Shown here piece by piece: positions 15,911-23,492 of a DNA stretch of 37,226 bases. The stretch is from Candidatus Bathyarchaeia archaeon (GTDB taxonomy: Archaea > Thermoproteota > Bathyarchaeia > Bathyarchaeales > Bathycorpusculaceae): NCBI GenBank assembly GCA_038880555.1, contig JAVZRN010000004.1, positions 1 to 37,226 of the forward strand, in the 5' to 3' direction. The position numbers and the translations under genes are program-made. Positions within the stretch are counted from its first letter, which is position 1. Each line of letters begins with the position of its first letter. The notes beneath the pieces were generated by a model that did not search any database, was not told the origin of the DNA, and worked only from the letters and a program-made list of their open reading frames with translations.

Positions 15911-16334
15911 GACTAATTTCACAGACGCCCACCAATTCATATCATAATTAAAGTTAAAACATATGATAACTTTGTAAGAACATGGAGCGTTTTTACTTCT
16001 TTCCGTGGTGATCTGCTAAAAACATGTTTCTTTAACCACAAAATAATGACTCAGACTTTTCGCTTGGAACTTTATTAGGTTGGTGGCCTATGTAGTATCA
16101 CAGTCCATGCCTTGTATCCAGTCGAGGAAAAAGGGTGAATTCAAGATTAGCAAAAACAAATTCACAAAATTAAAAGATTCCAGCCTTTCAGCCTTGAAGA
16201 TAATACATGCTCAGGGATGTGGCATAGGTCCAAAATGGCGCACATGAAAAACTGTTAGAATCAAATGGCACGTAGCTACTTTGGCATTATAATAATGCAA
16301 AAATTTTTCTGCCGATCTGTTTTAACAATTATAC
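15911..16334. other. Intergenic stretch without a convincing gene
   Basis: About 420 bases between the leftward RM operon and the rightward nucleoside-enzyme operon. Several short open frames exist (for example from a GTG near 16082), but none shows protein-like composition with a ribosome-binding site. At its right end the inverted repeat GCATT-ATAAT-AATGC (about 16284-16298) contains a TATA-like element roughly 40-50 bases before the next gene. Otherwise no structured RNA, repeat or attachment site was recognised. Confidence 0.5.
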
Positions 16335-16718
16335 ATGCAAAGGAAAAAAGGCTTAAGGATTTATGTGTGCGGTCCATATACTGCTGAATCAGAGGCGCAA
16401 ACAATTCAAAATGTAATGAAAGCCATAGACGTTGGATTAGCTTTATGGAAAAAAGGTCATTATCCCTATATCCCGCATTTAACTCATTTTGTAGACTTAA
16501 GGGCAAGAGAGAAACGTATTGAAATGAAATGGGAAGATTACATCGAATGGGATAGAGTTTGGCTTGAAGTTTGTGATGCCCTATTGTTTTTAGGTAATTC
16601 CAAGGGAGCTATTAAGGAACTCGAATATGCGAAAAAACTTGGTAAGATAATATATTATGACATCAAAGATGTTCCCAATATTTACGAAGAAACAGGATGT
16701 TTAGTGCATGAACCCTGA
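16335..16718 (+). CDS. Nucleoside 2-deoxyribosyltransferase-like enzyme (DUF4406-like)
   Basis: A 127-residue protein with the nucleoside deoxyribosyltransferase/DUF4406 pattern: RIYVCGPYTA near the N-terminus, HYPYIPHLTHFVD in the middle, and DALLFLGNSKGAIKELEYAKKLGK (residues 81-104), in which Glu95 is a candidate catalytic residue. The fold is related to nucleotide- and NAD-processing effectors (TIR/SLOG group). Family enzymes cleave the N-glycosidic bond of nucleosides. No ribosome-binding site is visible before the ATG, so the message may be leaderless. It overlaps a membrane-protein gene by 11 bases and sits by the integrase in provirus cargo, hinting at an anti-phage nucleotide-depletion role, which is inference. 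Confidence 0.75.
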   Translation: MQRKKGLRIYVCGPYTAESEAQTIQNVMKAIDVGLALWKKGHYPYIPHLTHFVDLRAREKRIEMKWEDYIEWDRVWLEVCDALLFLGNSKGAIKELEYAKKLGKIIYYDIKDVPNIYEETGCLVHEP

Positions 16719-17352
16719 AAATAACAAAACTAATGTTGACATTAAGAAAGAAACATCAGAGATTTATGCACATTTTATTGATATATTGTTTGCAGTTGTA
16801 ATTGGCCAGAGCTTCGCGCTTCTTAACTCCCAAGAAGGATACAAATCTTGGCTAGCTCAGCCATCAGAAAACACTTTTGGTATAGCCACTCTTCTGCTGA
16901 TATATGGACTCGTTATAACAAGTTGGGTTGGATATCACCGTTCAATCCGCTTTTACCCAATTAAGAATCCATTAAGATTTGTCATTGATATTTCCCTTCT
17001 ATTTGTCTATTATATGGGTTTTGTTAACGCAAAAAACTTTGAAATCATAATAACATGGATATTTCCTTCTAGTTTTCTTTTGTATACTTTTTGGGATGCC
17101 CTTCGGTTATGGGAATATCACACAGAGAAAAGTTCGACGCGAAATCTTATCAAACGGTTCTTGATATCCTTATTTTTCACTGCAGGTTTTTTCACAATTG
17201 CCATAACATATAATTATATCTTCAAAGAAGCAGAAAAGAAAGTAGAGTGGTTCAATGGTGCATTGTTTATAATACTACTATTGATGCTGGTCGTATATAG
17301 GTATTTAAAATGGTATAAAGAGCCTGTAAAAACTTCCAACTTCAAAGTTTAA
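16708..17352 (+). CDS. Six-helix membrane protein paired with the nucleoside enzyme
   Basis: A 214-residue protein with about six hydrophobic segments, near residues 23-39, 58-75, 91-106, 112-130, 151-171 and 184-200, and a charged soluble N-terminus (about 20 residues) and C-terminus. No signal peptide, transporter motif or ligand site can be seen. It is translated from an ATG inside the end of the deoxyribosyltransferase-like gene, so the two are almost certainly co-produced. The family is not recognised. Membrane partners next to nucleotide enzymes are typical of effector-sensor pairs in defence modules, but no direct evidence is in this sequence. Confidence 0.7.
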   Translation: MNPENNKTNVDIKKETSEIYAHFIDILFAVVIGQSFALLNSQEGYKSWLAQPSENTFGIATLLLIYGLVITSWVGYHRSIRFYPIKNPLRFVIDISLLFVYYMGFVNAKNFEIIITWIFPSSFLLYTFWDALRLWEYHTEKSSTRNLIKRFLISLFFTAGFFTIAITYNYIFKEAEKKVEWFNGALFIILLLMLVVYRYLKWYKEPVKTSNFKV

Positions 17353-18380
17353 ACTTTCTGGTGAAGGGGAAAGTTTAATACTATTCCTGCTTTTTGCCTT
17401 AGTTCCGTTACGTATTGTGTGTATCTTGGGTAGTATTGGTCTGCTTTTCGTTTAAGCTTCATGTAATGCTTAGCCCCAATGCTTTTCGGAACTCGCCCCT
17501 GAATAAAGTCAGCGACACTTTCCGGAATGTTCAGCCTTTCACTTGTCATCATATCGTTGGCAAACTTCCTCAGATACTTTGCCCTTGTATATTTATGGAG
17601 TTGATGCCTTCTTTTCAGCCTAATTTCTGAAACTTTCTCGTTCAGCTTCTTTATCAATTGGTATGTGTATTCTGTCATGTAGCAGTAATACGCTTGTTTC
17701 GAGCCTCTGAAAAACCCAACGGGGCAGCGGTAGAAGCCTTCAAGCCGTTCAGCCTCTGGAAAATTGTTCAAAAGCCTAACAACTTCCACAAGCCTCAAGC
17801 CAGAATCTAAAAGTAGGTTATACTCTGCTTGAAAATTCAAAGGCTCAGAAACTATCCTTTTCAAGTCTGAAATTATCTGCTCTTCCTCTGGCACTTTAAT
17901 GTCTATGCCCACTTCATCTTTAGGAATAGCTTTCCTTAAGCTGTCAAGAAACTCTTTAAACTGTCCGTTTGGACGGTTGATTTCTAGGCATTTAAACCAG
18001 GCCCGCATAGCACGGTTCAAGTGATGTCTCTGCCCCACAGTTAAAGGCGAAAACAGTCGCATAACATCTAAAGGCTCTTTTATAGGCGTCTTAACAAACC
18101 TATCTAAATAGCCAATCATATTCCTTGCATTGGCAGGCTCATAACGCTTAAACTCTACATACTGCAGAAACAACTCCCTCGTTTCAGGCCAACTTAAAAC
18201 AAAGCCTTCAAAGGAAACACCACCAGCAGCCAAAGAGCTTAAGGCTTCGCAAGGCTTTTCGACACGCCTCACCAACTCTCCAAGCCTAACCTCGCCTTCC
18301 ATGCTTGAAGCTAAAGAACCCAAAGCCCTAGCTTGCTCCTCAACCCGTCTTTTCAACTGTTCTATGCTGTATCCGGCCAT
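17349..18380 (-). CDS. int: Tyrosine recombinase (provirus integrase)
   Basis: A protein of about 343 residues. The C-terminal half has archaeal tyrosine-recombinase features: LLLDSGLRLVEVVRLLN with the first catalytic Arg, KRRHQLHKYTRAKYLRKF as the H-x-x-R-like region, and HYMKLKRKADQYYPRYTQYV near the end with the nucleophile Tyr. The N-terminal region is a helical arm-binding and core-binding part. I chose the ATG at 18380 because GGGAGG lies about 7 bases upstream; the frame continues to 18476 without such a site. It lies next to the tRNA-Glu 3' end and so catalyses integration there. The 3' end overlaps the membrane-protein gene by 4 bases in the opposite direction. Confidence 0.88.
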   Translation of the reverse strand: MAGYSIEQLKRRVEEQARALGSLASSMEGEVRLGELVRRVEKPCEALSSLAAGGVSFEGFVLSWPETRELFLQYVEFKRYEPANARNMIGYLDRFVKTPIKEPLDVMRLFSPLTVGQRHHLNRAMRAWFKCLEINRPNGQFKEFLDSLRKAIPKDEVGIDIKVPEEEQIISDLKRIVSEPLNFQAEYNLLLDSGLRLVEVVRLLNNFPEAERLEGFYRCPVGFFRGSKQAYYCYMTEYTYQLIKKLNEKVSEIRLKRRHQLHKYTRAKYLRKFANDMMTSERLNIPESVADFIQGRVPKSIGAKHYMKLKRKADQYYPRYTQYVTELRQKAGIVLNFPLHQKV

Positions 18381-18381
18381 A

Positions 18382-18424
18382 GGACGGTCCTCCCAATGTA
18401 TCTGGGACGGTCCCAGGACGGTCC
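18382..18424. repeat. Three direct copies of GGACGGTCC at the integrase start
   Basis: The 9-base near-palindrome GGACGGTCC occurs at 18382-18390, 18405-18413 and 18416-18424. The first copy lies between the integrase ribosome-binding site and its ATG, and the others just upstream, in the roughly 110 bases between integrase and tRNA. Spacings are 23 and 11 bases. They are likely binding sites for an integrase or repressor that controls integrase production, or arm sites for recombination. Function is inferred. Confidence 0.65.
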
Positions 18425-18488
18425 CAAAAGCCAGAGGGCAAACAAGCCCGTTTCTGGCTTCTTTCTGCTGAAGCAAGCAGATTTGGAG

Positions 18489-18563
18489 TGCTCCGGGCGG
18501 GATTTGAACCCGCGTCTCCGGCTCGAAAGGCCGGAATACTTGACCGGGCTATACTACCGGAGC
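18489..18563 (-). tRNA. tRNA-Glu (anticodon TTC), attachment site of element A
   Basis: A complete cloverleaf on the reverse strand: acceptor stem GCTCCGG with CCGGAGC, anticodon stem CCGGC/GCCGG enclosing loop CTTTCGA with anticodon TTC (18527-18525), and T arm GCGGG-TTCAAAT-CCCGC. The discriminator base is A; no CCA is encoded. A 12-base palindrome GCAAATATTTGC (18592-18603) about 30 bases upstream is a good TATA box. The 3' end faces the integrase, the standard arrangement for a virus integrated into a tRNA gene, with the intact tRNA restored at this border. Confidence 0.95.
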
Positions 18564-18619
18564 GCTTAGGCCTTTTGCTTGTTGGCATCATGCAAATATT
18601 TGCGGGTTTCGTTTAAACC

Positions 18620-19729
18620 TTATTCTTTTAGGGCTGTTTTTAAGCATTCTTTCAGTGGCGCCAAAATGGTTTCTGCTTTGTTTAGTGTTGGCGCGTAGTG
18701 GGCTGTTTTAGCTGAGTTTGTCATTATTGTTTTGATTCCAAGCTGGTCTGTCCATGTGACTACGGCGCATGTGTCCGTTAGGATTTTGGCTCCACTTGCC
18801 TCAATTGTGCTCACATAAGCCTTGGCCTTTTCTTTTACGAGGCGGGAGGTGCAAATCCAAAATTCGACGTCACTTTTGACTTTTCGGTTGCTGACGATGT
18901 CTGCGATTTCTTTGATTTCGCGGAGGGAGCAGTGGGGGCACCCAACGAAAATTAGGTCTGGTTTTAGCGTTGAGGCTGTTGTTAGCTCCGCCACCGTCTC
19001 TTTAATGTCCCTTACCTCCACAGTTATCTTTTCAAGCTTTCCCTCCATTTTGACCCTTTCTTTATAGTGGAACATGTTCGCCATTCCGGCGGAGGCAAGA
19101 GCGGCACCCAACTGTTTCAAGTCTTCCAGTGACGGATTTTCTAAGCCTTTGATTAGCGGGATTTTGTCTTCCAAAATTTTGCCTAAGAATATGCCTAAAG
19201 CTCCATAATCGACTTCACTTTTCAAAGAAGCCTTAACTTCGGCGACAACTTTTGGCTCGCGATTCTCGGCCTTATGTATTCCGCAGTTTGGTGTTTTACC
19301 TATGATTGCTGCTGCCAGAGCGCTTGGGCCTCCTTCGCGGTTTGTCCAAGCTCCCAAAACGGAGTTGGCGTAAACAACTGCTGAGGATTCAGCCCATGCC
19401 AAGTGGGCCCCTTTCCTCGGCTCTTTAATGTAGTAGGGTGTGCATGTGAAAGATTTTTGAAAGCCGAGCTTATCGAAAATTTCGCAGAGTTTCAGCTGCC
19501 TTTCAACAAGATTTTTGGGGAGCCTCTCTGCCAAGTGTTTTGGGTCCAAACTTTGAGGGTTAAGGGTAGCCTCTACACTGACTTTTTCGCCCATACCCGC
19601 CAATGTCTCTAGGAAGTCTGTTGGCGCCTCGCCGAGGGTTTTGTATGAAACTCCGGAAACATGGGCGGAGTCGATCGGTATAAGCCTAGACGCATCAAAA
19701 AGCTCTCCAAGCTTAATGAGTATTTTCAT
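18620..19729 (-). CDS. Phosphomevalonate dehydratase large subunit (aconitase X catalytic)
   Basis: A 369-residue protein of the aconitase X catalytic family. Features include LIPIDSAHVSGVSYKTLG, SFTCTPYYIKEPRKGAHLAW and the Cys-containing ILTDTCAVV and VGCPHCSL segments that help hold the iron-sulfur cluster. In archaea this subunit with the small partner converts mevalonate 5-phosphate to trans-anhydromevalonate phosphate on the way to isoprenoids. The family N-terminus usually starts about 22 residues earlier; that part is readable here (YLTREEERIYDGEFGWAKQ) from 19792 but has no ATG, GTG or TTG. Either an ACG at 19795 is used or the start is the ATG at 19729. Small subunit lies directly upstream. 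Confidence 0.9.
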   Translation of the reverse strand: MKILIKLGELFDASRLIPIDSAHVSGVSYKTLGEAPTDFLETLAGMGEKVSVEATLNPQSLDPKHLAERLPKNLVERQLKLCEIFDKLGFQKSFTCTPYYIKEPRKGAHLAWAESSAVVYANSVLGAWTNREGGPSALAAAIIGKTPNCGIHKAENREPKVVAEVKASLKSEVDYGALGIFLGKILEDKIPLIKGLENPSLEDLKQLGAALASAGMANMFHYKERVKMEGKLEKITVEVRDIKETVAELTTASTLKPDLIFVGCPHCSLREIKEIADIVSNRKVKSDVEFWICTSRLVKEKAKAYVSTIEASGAKILTDTCAVVTWTDQLGIKTIMTNSAKTAHYAPTLNKAETILAPLKECLKTALKE

Positions 19730-19781
19730 GCAAACCTGCTTTGCCCAACCGAATTCGCCGTCGTAAATGCGTTCTTCCTCT

Positions 19782-20216
19782 CTAGTTAAGTACGTGTCCT
19801 CCGACCCCCACCGATTTTAAGATTTTGACAGTTCCTTTGTAGGCGTCAACCTCAACTAGGTCGCCACTCCTAATCTTGCTGACGTCTATCTTGTCCACCA
19901 TGGGAATGTTAGCCATAACCGCGCCAACAACGATGACTGGGTCAGCCTTATGGTTTATTATGGCTTTTGGCGCCAAACCTTTTTTCGCCAAGGAGTATAG
20001 GACGTAGCTTCCGACGGTTGATCCATGCCCGTGGGGAAAGCATAAAACTTTATCCCTTATGGATTCGCCGTACAAGTCGTGCCTCTTTTCAATAATCTTT
20101 CCGGTTTCTGGGTCAACATCTCCAAGGAAACTTATAGGCTTAGCGGAAACAAGCGCCTCTGCTTTGCAATATCCCTCGACGATTCCGCGTCCTCGCAGAA
20201 CCACACATATTGCCAT
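19782..20216 (-). CDS. Phosphomevalonate dehydratase small subunit (aconitase X swivel)
   Basis: A 144-residue protein of the aconitase X swivel (DUF126) family. Characteristic parts are GRGIVEGYCKAEALVSAKPISFLGDVDPETG at the N-terminus, VLCFPHGHGSTVGSYVLY and a C-terminal IRSGDLVEVDAYKGTVKIL. It forms the enzyme with the large subunit encoded next on the same strand; its stop overlaps the extended N-terminal frame of that gene. No signal or membrane segment. This is a host metabolic gene, not part of the provirus. Confidence 0.9.
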   Translation of the reverse strand: MAICVVLRGRGIVEGYCKAEALVSAKPISFLGDVDPETGKIIEKRHDLYGESIRDKVLCFPHGHGSTVGSYVLYSLAKKGLAPKAIINHKADPVIVVGAVMANIPMVDKIDVSKIRSGDLVEVDAYKGTVKILKSVGVGGHVLN

Positions 20217-20228
20217 TTTTAGGCGCCT

Positions 20229-21509
20229 TCAATAGGATATTTTGGCTGATGACGGAATTTCACCGAGGATTTTTGAGGCTGCTTCCGCAACCCTTCCACG
20301 GCTCTTTTCGTCTGTGTAAACCCTTAAAATGTTTATGAAACCTTTTAAGACCTCAAATATGCCAGAAATTTCGCTAAGTCTTTTAACCTCCTTCTTCCCA
20401 TCCCTAGTTTTTCCAAAAACCGGAATTTCCATGGGCTCCATAAACATGGAATGGTGGTATGGAACAGAAGGCACCGTTGGCACATCAATTATTATGGCTT
20501 CAGGGTCAACTTTTGCATCTTTTGCGATTTTGTTCCTTATCTGGTTGCGGAACTCTTCGGCGCTGAAAATGTTTGAAACGGTCTTATCCTTAACGTAGAA
20601 GGTCTGCTCGTAGGCGCATTTCAGCATTTTCCGCCTTTCAAGATTCCTTATGATCGAGCTCGATTTTTTGCAGTTTTTGAGCATGGTCCAAACCGTATAG
20701 TCATCCATCGCCAAATACTCCTCAGTCGTCTTAAAGGCAGACAAGCCCAGCTCTTCATCCGCCTTTTCAAGGGCTGTTGCTAGCATTATTTGGGCTGCTC
20801 TTCCCACACGGTGGAAGTATATGCTTTTAAAGGATTCTATTCGGGCTATTATGAAGGATTCGAGGGTTGAGAGCGCCCCAATGTCAACGGCTAAGTTCCC
20901 ATCCAGAACGTCGAAGGTGTGGATTAAACGGAAAACATCCACAAAACCATATTCAGCACCTGTGTGGTAAGTGTCCCTAACAACAAAATCTAGCTTATCA
21001 ACATCTATGGAACTCCTTATTATCTGGTTTAGGAAAGTTTTTCCGCACATGCATGAGGAGCCCACGGCAAGCTCAGCTATATCTTCAGCCTTATATCCAA
21101 AACTGCCAAGCACGTCTTTTAGCTCGCTGTGTTTGATTATCCATGCGGTTATATCCTCGTGAGTTTTGTTAAGCTTCTTTGTCAGCAGGTGTTCAAAAAC
21201 GTGGGAGAAGGGACCATGCCCAACATCGTGGAGCAAGCCTGCAATCCGCACAGCCTCAGCCTCTTCATCACTTATTACTTGGGAAATGTTGGGGTTTTCC
21301 GTCACTTTGCCAGCCAAGTACATGACACCTATGGAGTGCTCAAAGCGTGTGTGATTGGCTCCGGGATAAACGTATTCGGCACCCGCCAACTGCCTCAGCC
21401 TACGAAGCCTTTGAACGGGATAAGAGTCGATTATTTCCTTCTCTTCCTCTGTTATGTAGACGTATCCGTACACGGGGTCTTTTATTTCGCCCCAATAACT
21501 TTTCGGCAT
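20229..21509 (-). CDS. HD-domain phosphohydrolase (dNTPase-like)
   Basis: About 426 residues from ATG 21509, which has GGAGA about 7 bases upstream; the frame could extend 11 codons further. The sequence starts PKSYWGEIKDPVYGYVYI and has the HD-domain metal residues in RFEHSIGVMYLAG and AGLLHDVGHGPFSHVFEHLL, then RSSIDVDKLDFVVRD, the arrangement of archaeal dGTPase/SAMHD1-like HD proteins. Such enzymes remove triphosphate from nucleotides; the exact substrate is not shown. It is a host gene, 12 bases downstream of which the small phosphomevalonate dehydratase subunit starts, so the three genes may be one transcript. Confidence 0.85.
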   Translation of the reverse strand: MPKSYWGEIKDPVYGYVYITEEEKEIIDSYPVQRLRRLRQLAGAEYVYPGANHTRFEHSIGVMYLAGKVTENPNISQVISDEEAEAVRIAGLLHDVGHGPFSHVFEHLLTKKLNKTHEDITAWIIKHSELKDVLGSFGYKAEDIAELAVGSSCMCGKTFLNQIIRSSIDVDKLDFVVRDTYHTGAEYGFVDVFRLIHTFDVLDGNLAVDIGALSTLESFIIARIESFKSIYFHRVGRAAQIMLATALEKADEELGLSAFKTTEEYLAMDDYTVWTMLKNCKKSSSIIRNLERRKMLKCAYEQTFYVKDKTVSNIFSAEEFRNQIRNKIAKDAKVDPEAIIIDVPTVPSVPYHHSMFMEPMEIPVFGKTRDGKKEVKRLSEISGIFEVLKGFINILRVYTDEKSRGRVAEAASKILGEIPSSAKISY

Positions 21510-21595
21510 TGCCGATTCTCCAATAATTGCGTGGCTTAACAATTATAAGTGTATGCTCCTCTTATAATGTCTAATGCTGACCAGGGGACAAAACA

Positions 21596-22195
21596 TTGGA
21601 AAAACAAGGTTTCTTCGTATGTGTCGAAGGTTTGGACGGTTGCGGAAAAACAACCCAGGCTAAAATTCTTGTGAGAAGATTGCGGAGGATTGGCTACCCT
21701 GCAGTTTACACAGCTGAGCCTAGTGCTGGAAAAATCGGGAAGTTCATCAAGAGGTATTGTTTACATGGCGGGAAGCGCGTCTCCAGCATAGTTGAAGCCC
21801 TACTTTTTGCGGCTGACCGGTATGAACATGTGGAAACTGAAATAATCCCCGCCTTAAAAAATGGAAAAATAGTCGTTTCCGACCGCTACCTTTACTCTTC
21901 TCTGGCTTACCAAGGGGCCGCCGGGCTAAACCTGGACTGGATTAGAATGATAAATGAGCATGCAATCCCGCCAAATTTGGCAATTTTCATAGACGTAGAA
22001 CCAAACATCGTCATCAAAAGACTGAAACCTAAAAAGTCCATTATGGAAAACCTTGAAACCCAGCGTAGAGTTCGAGAAGTCTATCTGAAATTTGTTGAAA
22101 ATGGCGAACTTGTCAGAGTTGATGGAAACAAATCAAAAGAGGAAGTTGCCAAAGAAATTTTGTCAATAGTTTTAGACTGCTTAAAAGGCGGTTAG
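21596..22195 (+). CDS. tmk: Thymidylate kinase
   Basis: A 199-residue P-loop kinase: FVCVEGLDGCGKTTQAKIL (P-loop, residues about 7-25), YTAEPSAGKIGKFIK (DRX-like substrate region preceding), VVSDRYLYSSLAYQGAAG with the DR(Y) motif, and the lid region after RLKPKKSIMENLETQ. It phosphorylates dTMP for DNA synthesis. The start is a TTG at 21596, the first start after an in-frame stop, with AGGGGAC about 6 bases upstream. It converges on the next gene with a 4-base overlap of stops. Confidence 0.93.
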   Translation: MEKQGFFVCVEGLDGCGKTTQAKILVRRLRRIGYPAVYTAEPSAGKIGKFIKRYCLHGGKRVSSIVEALLFAADRYEHVETEIIPALKNGKIVVSDRYLYSSLAYQGAAGLNLDWIRMINEHAIPPNLAIFIDVEPNIVIKRLKPKKSIMENLETQRRVREVYLKFVENGELVRVDGNKSKEEVAKEILSIVLDCLKGG

Positions 22196-22689
22196 ATAGC
22201 CTTCAAAACTTTTCTTGAGAAAAGCTTGTTAACCCTTTCAGCAATTAGGTTGATGAGATCTTCTGGTGGCACGTGTCTTGGTCCCCTCTCATGAAAAATG
22301 AGCACTTCCACAGAGCCCGCGTTAAATATTAGGCGGAGCATGTAATAGTCAAATTTTAGCGGAGATCGTTTCCCGTCATGCTCTCTGTAGTATCGTATAG
22401 CACAGAAAAAGTCCATTATCCGAAGGGGCGCCCGACGAATCTCTCCTAAAACTTTCTGTGTTTCCTCCAAGTCAAGATAGTTGAATGTGTCGCCATCAGC
22501 TATCCCAAACTCGAAGATAACAGTGCGGTCAGAAGCTGAAGGACTTGCGTTTTCGAAGCTTAAGTTTTTGCCATTAAGTTTTTCTAGGCATTGGACCAAA
22601 GCCCTTTGAAGTGTTTTATTGGAAATGGTTGTGGCGAAGCGCATTACCTTTTGCACGTTTACAGGAAAATTTTCGTATAAGCCAAGCAT
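22192..22689 (-). CDS. Conserved archaeal protein of unknown function
   Basis: A 165-residue soluble protein. It begins with a hydrophobic, helical segment (VNVQKVMRFATTISNKTLQRALVQCLEKLN), followed by a beta-rich half with RTVIFEFGIADGDTFNYL, LKFDYYMLRLIFNAGSVEVLIFHERGPRHVPPEDL and an ending helix. No catalytic motif was recognised. It is divergent from nothing nearby and lies downstream of UPF0148 on the same strand, a common kind of archaeal neighbourhood. Function unknown. Confidence 0.6.
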   Translation of the reverse strand: MLGLYENFPVNVQKVMRFATTISNKTLQRALVQCLEKLNGKNLSFENASPSASDRTVIFEFGIADGDTFNYLDLEETQKVLGEIRRAPLRIMDFFCAIRYYREHDGKRSPLKFDYYMLRLIFNAGSVEVLIFHERGPRHVPPEDLINLIAERVNKLFSRKVLKAI

Positions 22690-22710
22690 GCCTTAGCCCT
22701 CGCTTACCAG

Positions 22711-23097
22711 CTAGATTCTTTTGGCTTTTCTTACTTTTTCCAAATTTTCCAGAAGCCCAGAAAGCGCCGAGCCGAGTTTCTGAAGCTCCTCAACATTTGT
22801 TTCATGCAGCATCTTCTCTTGAATTTCTTGTATTTTCGCCAATAATGTGGCCTCAAGGGTTTCAAGGCTTAAGGCGCTCGTCACTTTTGTCAGTTCCGCC
22901 TCTTCTTTAACAATAATCACTTTTTTCTCGCATCTTGCGCACCATAACTCCCCACTCTTAAGCCTGAAAAGCGGAGAAGCACAAATCGGACAAGCGAGCT
23001 CCGTAAGGGTTTGACCTTGACGGAGTAGGTCAGCCATACGTTTAATGTACTGCTCTTCAACAGCTTTCGCGTCTGCTTCCTTTGTGTTTTGTGACAT
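22711..23097 (-). CDS. UPF0148 family zinc-ribbon protein
   Basis: About 128 residues from the ATG at 23097 (a TTG at 23112 is also open). The zinc ribbon is CPICASPLFRLKSGELWCARC, with two CxxC pairs, and the rest is helical and charged, ending with a coiled-coil-like NVEELQKLGSALSGLLENLEKV. This matches UPF0148, related to human autoantigen p27. Function is unknown. It shares a divergent promoter with the UPF0147 gene. Confidence 0.8.
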   Translation of the reverse strand: MSQNTKEADAKAVEEQYIKRMADLLRQGQTLTELACPICASPLFRLKSGELWCARCEKKVIIVKEEAELTKVTSALSLETLEATLLAKIQEIQEKMLHETNVEELQKLGSALSGLLENLEKVRKAKRI

Positions 23098-23118
23098 CTC
23101 CTCATGCCTCAAAAATAA

Positions 23119-23136
23119 ATAGGCATAAAAGCCTAT
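23119..23136. promoter_or_regulatory. Inverted repeat in a divergent promoter
   Basis: ATAGGC (23119-23124), ATAAAA, GCCTAT (23131-23136) is a perfect 6-bp inverted repeat overlapping the TATA-like elements between UPF0148 and UPF0147. It may be a coincidental symmetrical TATA region or a shared operator. Confidence 0.35.
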
Positions 23137-23172
23137 ATAACTTGATTATCTGAGATTGATGTGGTGACTGGC

Positions 23173-23451
23173 ATGGTTAGGAAGAAGAAGCTGGAGGAGT
23201 ATGAGGAGCGAATAAAGCAGGCTATGGCTGTGCTTGCGGAGGTTTCAGAAGACACCACAACTCCCCGCAACATTAGAAGGGCGGCTAAGGACTCGATGAA
23301 CGCCCTGCAAACAACAGAGTTCACACCAGCTGTTAGGGCTTCAAACGCCATATCCATATTAGACGAGATTTTACAAGATCCAAACATGCCGCCCTACACG
23401 CGTGTGAAGCTTTGGAATGTAATGAGTATACTTGAAGCCATAAAAGATTAG
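23173..23451 (+). CDS. UPF0147 family small helical protein
   Basis: A 92-residue helical protein of the UPF0147 family: VRKKKLEEYEERIKQAMAVLAEVSEDTTTPRNIRR, TPAVRASNAISILDEI and NMPPYTRVKLWNVMSILE. I chose ATG 23173 because GGTGA lies 5 bases upstream; GTG 23161 is open too. It is widespread in archaea with unknown role. Five bases separate its end from the frame of the cupin gene, which suggests co-transcription. Confidence 0.88.
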   Translation: MVRKKKLEEYEERIKQAMAVLAEVSEDTTTPRNIRRAAKDSMNALQTTEFTPAVRASNAISILDEILQDPNMPPYTRVKLWNVMSILEAIKD

Positions 23452-23492
23452 GAAATTTGACGTTAAAATACACTTTACGGGGGAGCATCCTC

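Larger units (their letters stand above)
1..18489. mobile_element. Element A: tailed-virus-like provirus (left end outside window)
   Basis: Gene content shows an integrated head-tail virus: HK97-type capsid protein, prohead protease, portal and decoration protein, an early operon with a helicase, and a tyrosine integrase whose 5' end lies about 110 bases from the 3' end of an intact tRNA-Glu gene. The tRNA end at 18489 is the natural right border. The left attachment copy, terminase and tail genes are not in the window, so the full length is unknown. Two visibly A/T-richer blocks (about 5900-8950 and 12870-17350) carry accessory genes between the viral modules and look like exchangeable cargo. 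That reading is inference from composition and gene type. Confidence 0.88.

Noticed and set aside
16082-16248. Short forward open frame in the 420-base gap before the nucleoside enzyme
   Set aside because: No ribosome-binding site and no recognisable protein features.
18340-18591. Reverse-strand open frame covering the tRNA-Glu gene
   Set aside because: It reads through a complete tRNA and the start of the integrase; its sequence has no protein-like pattern.
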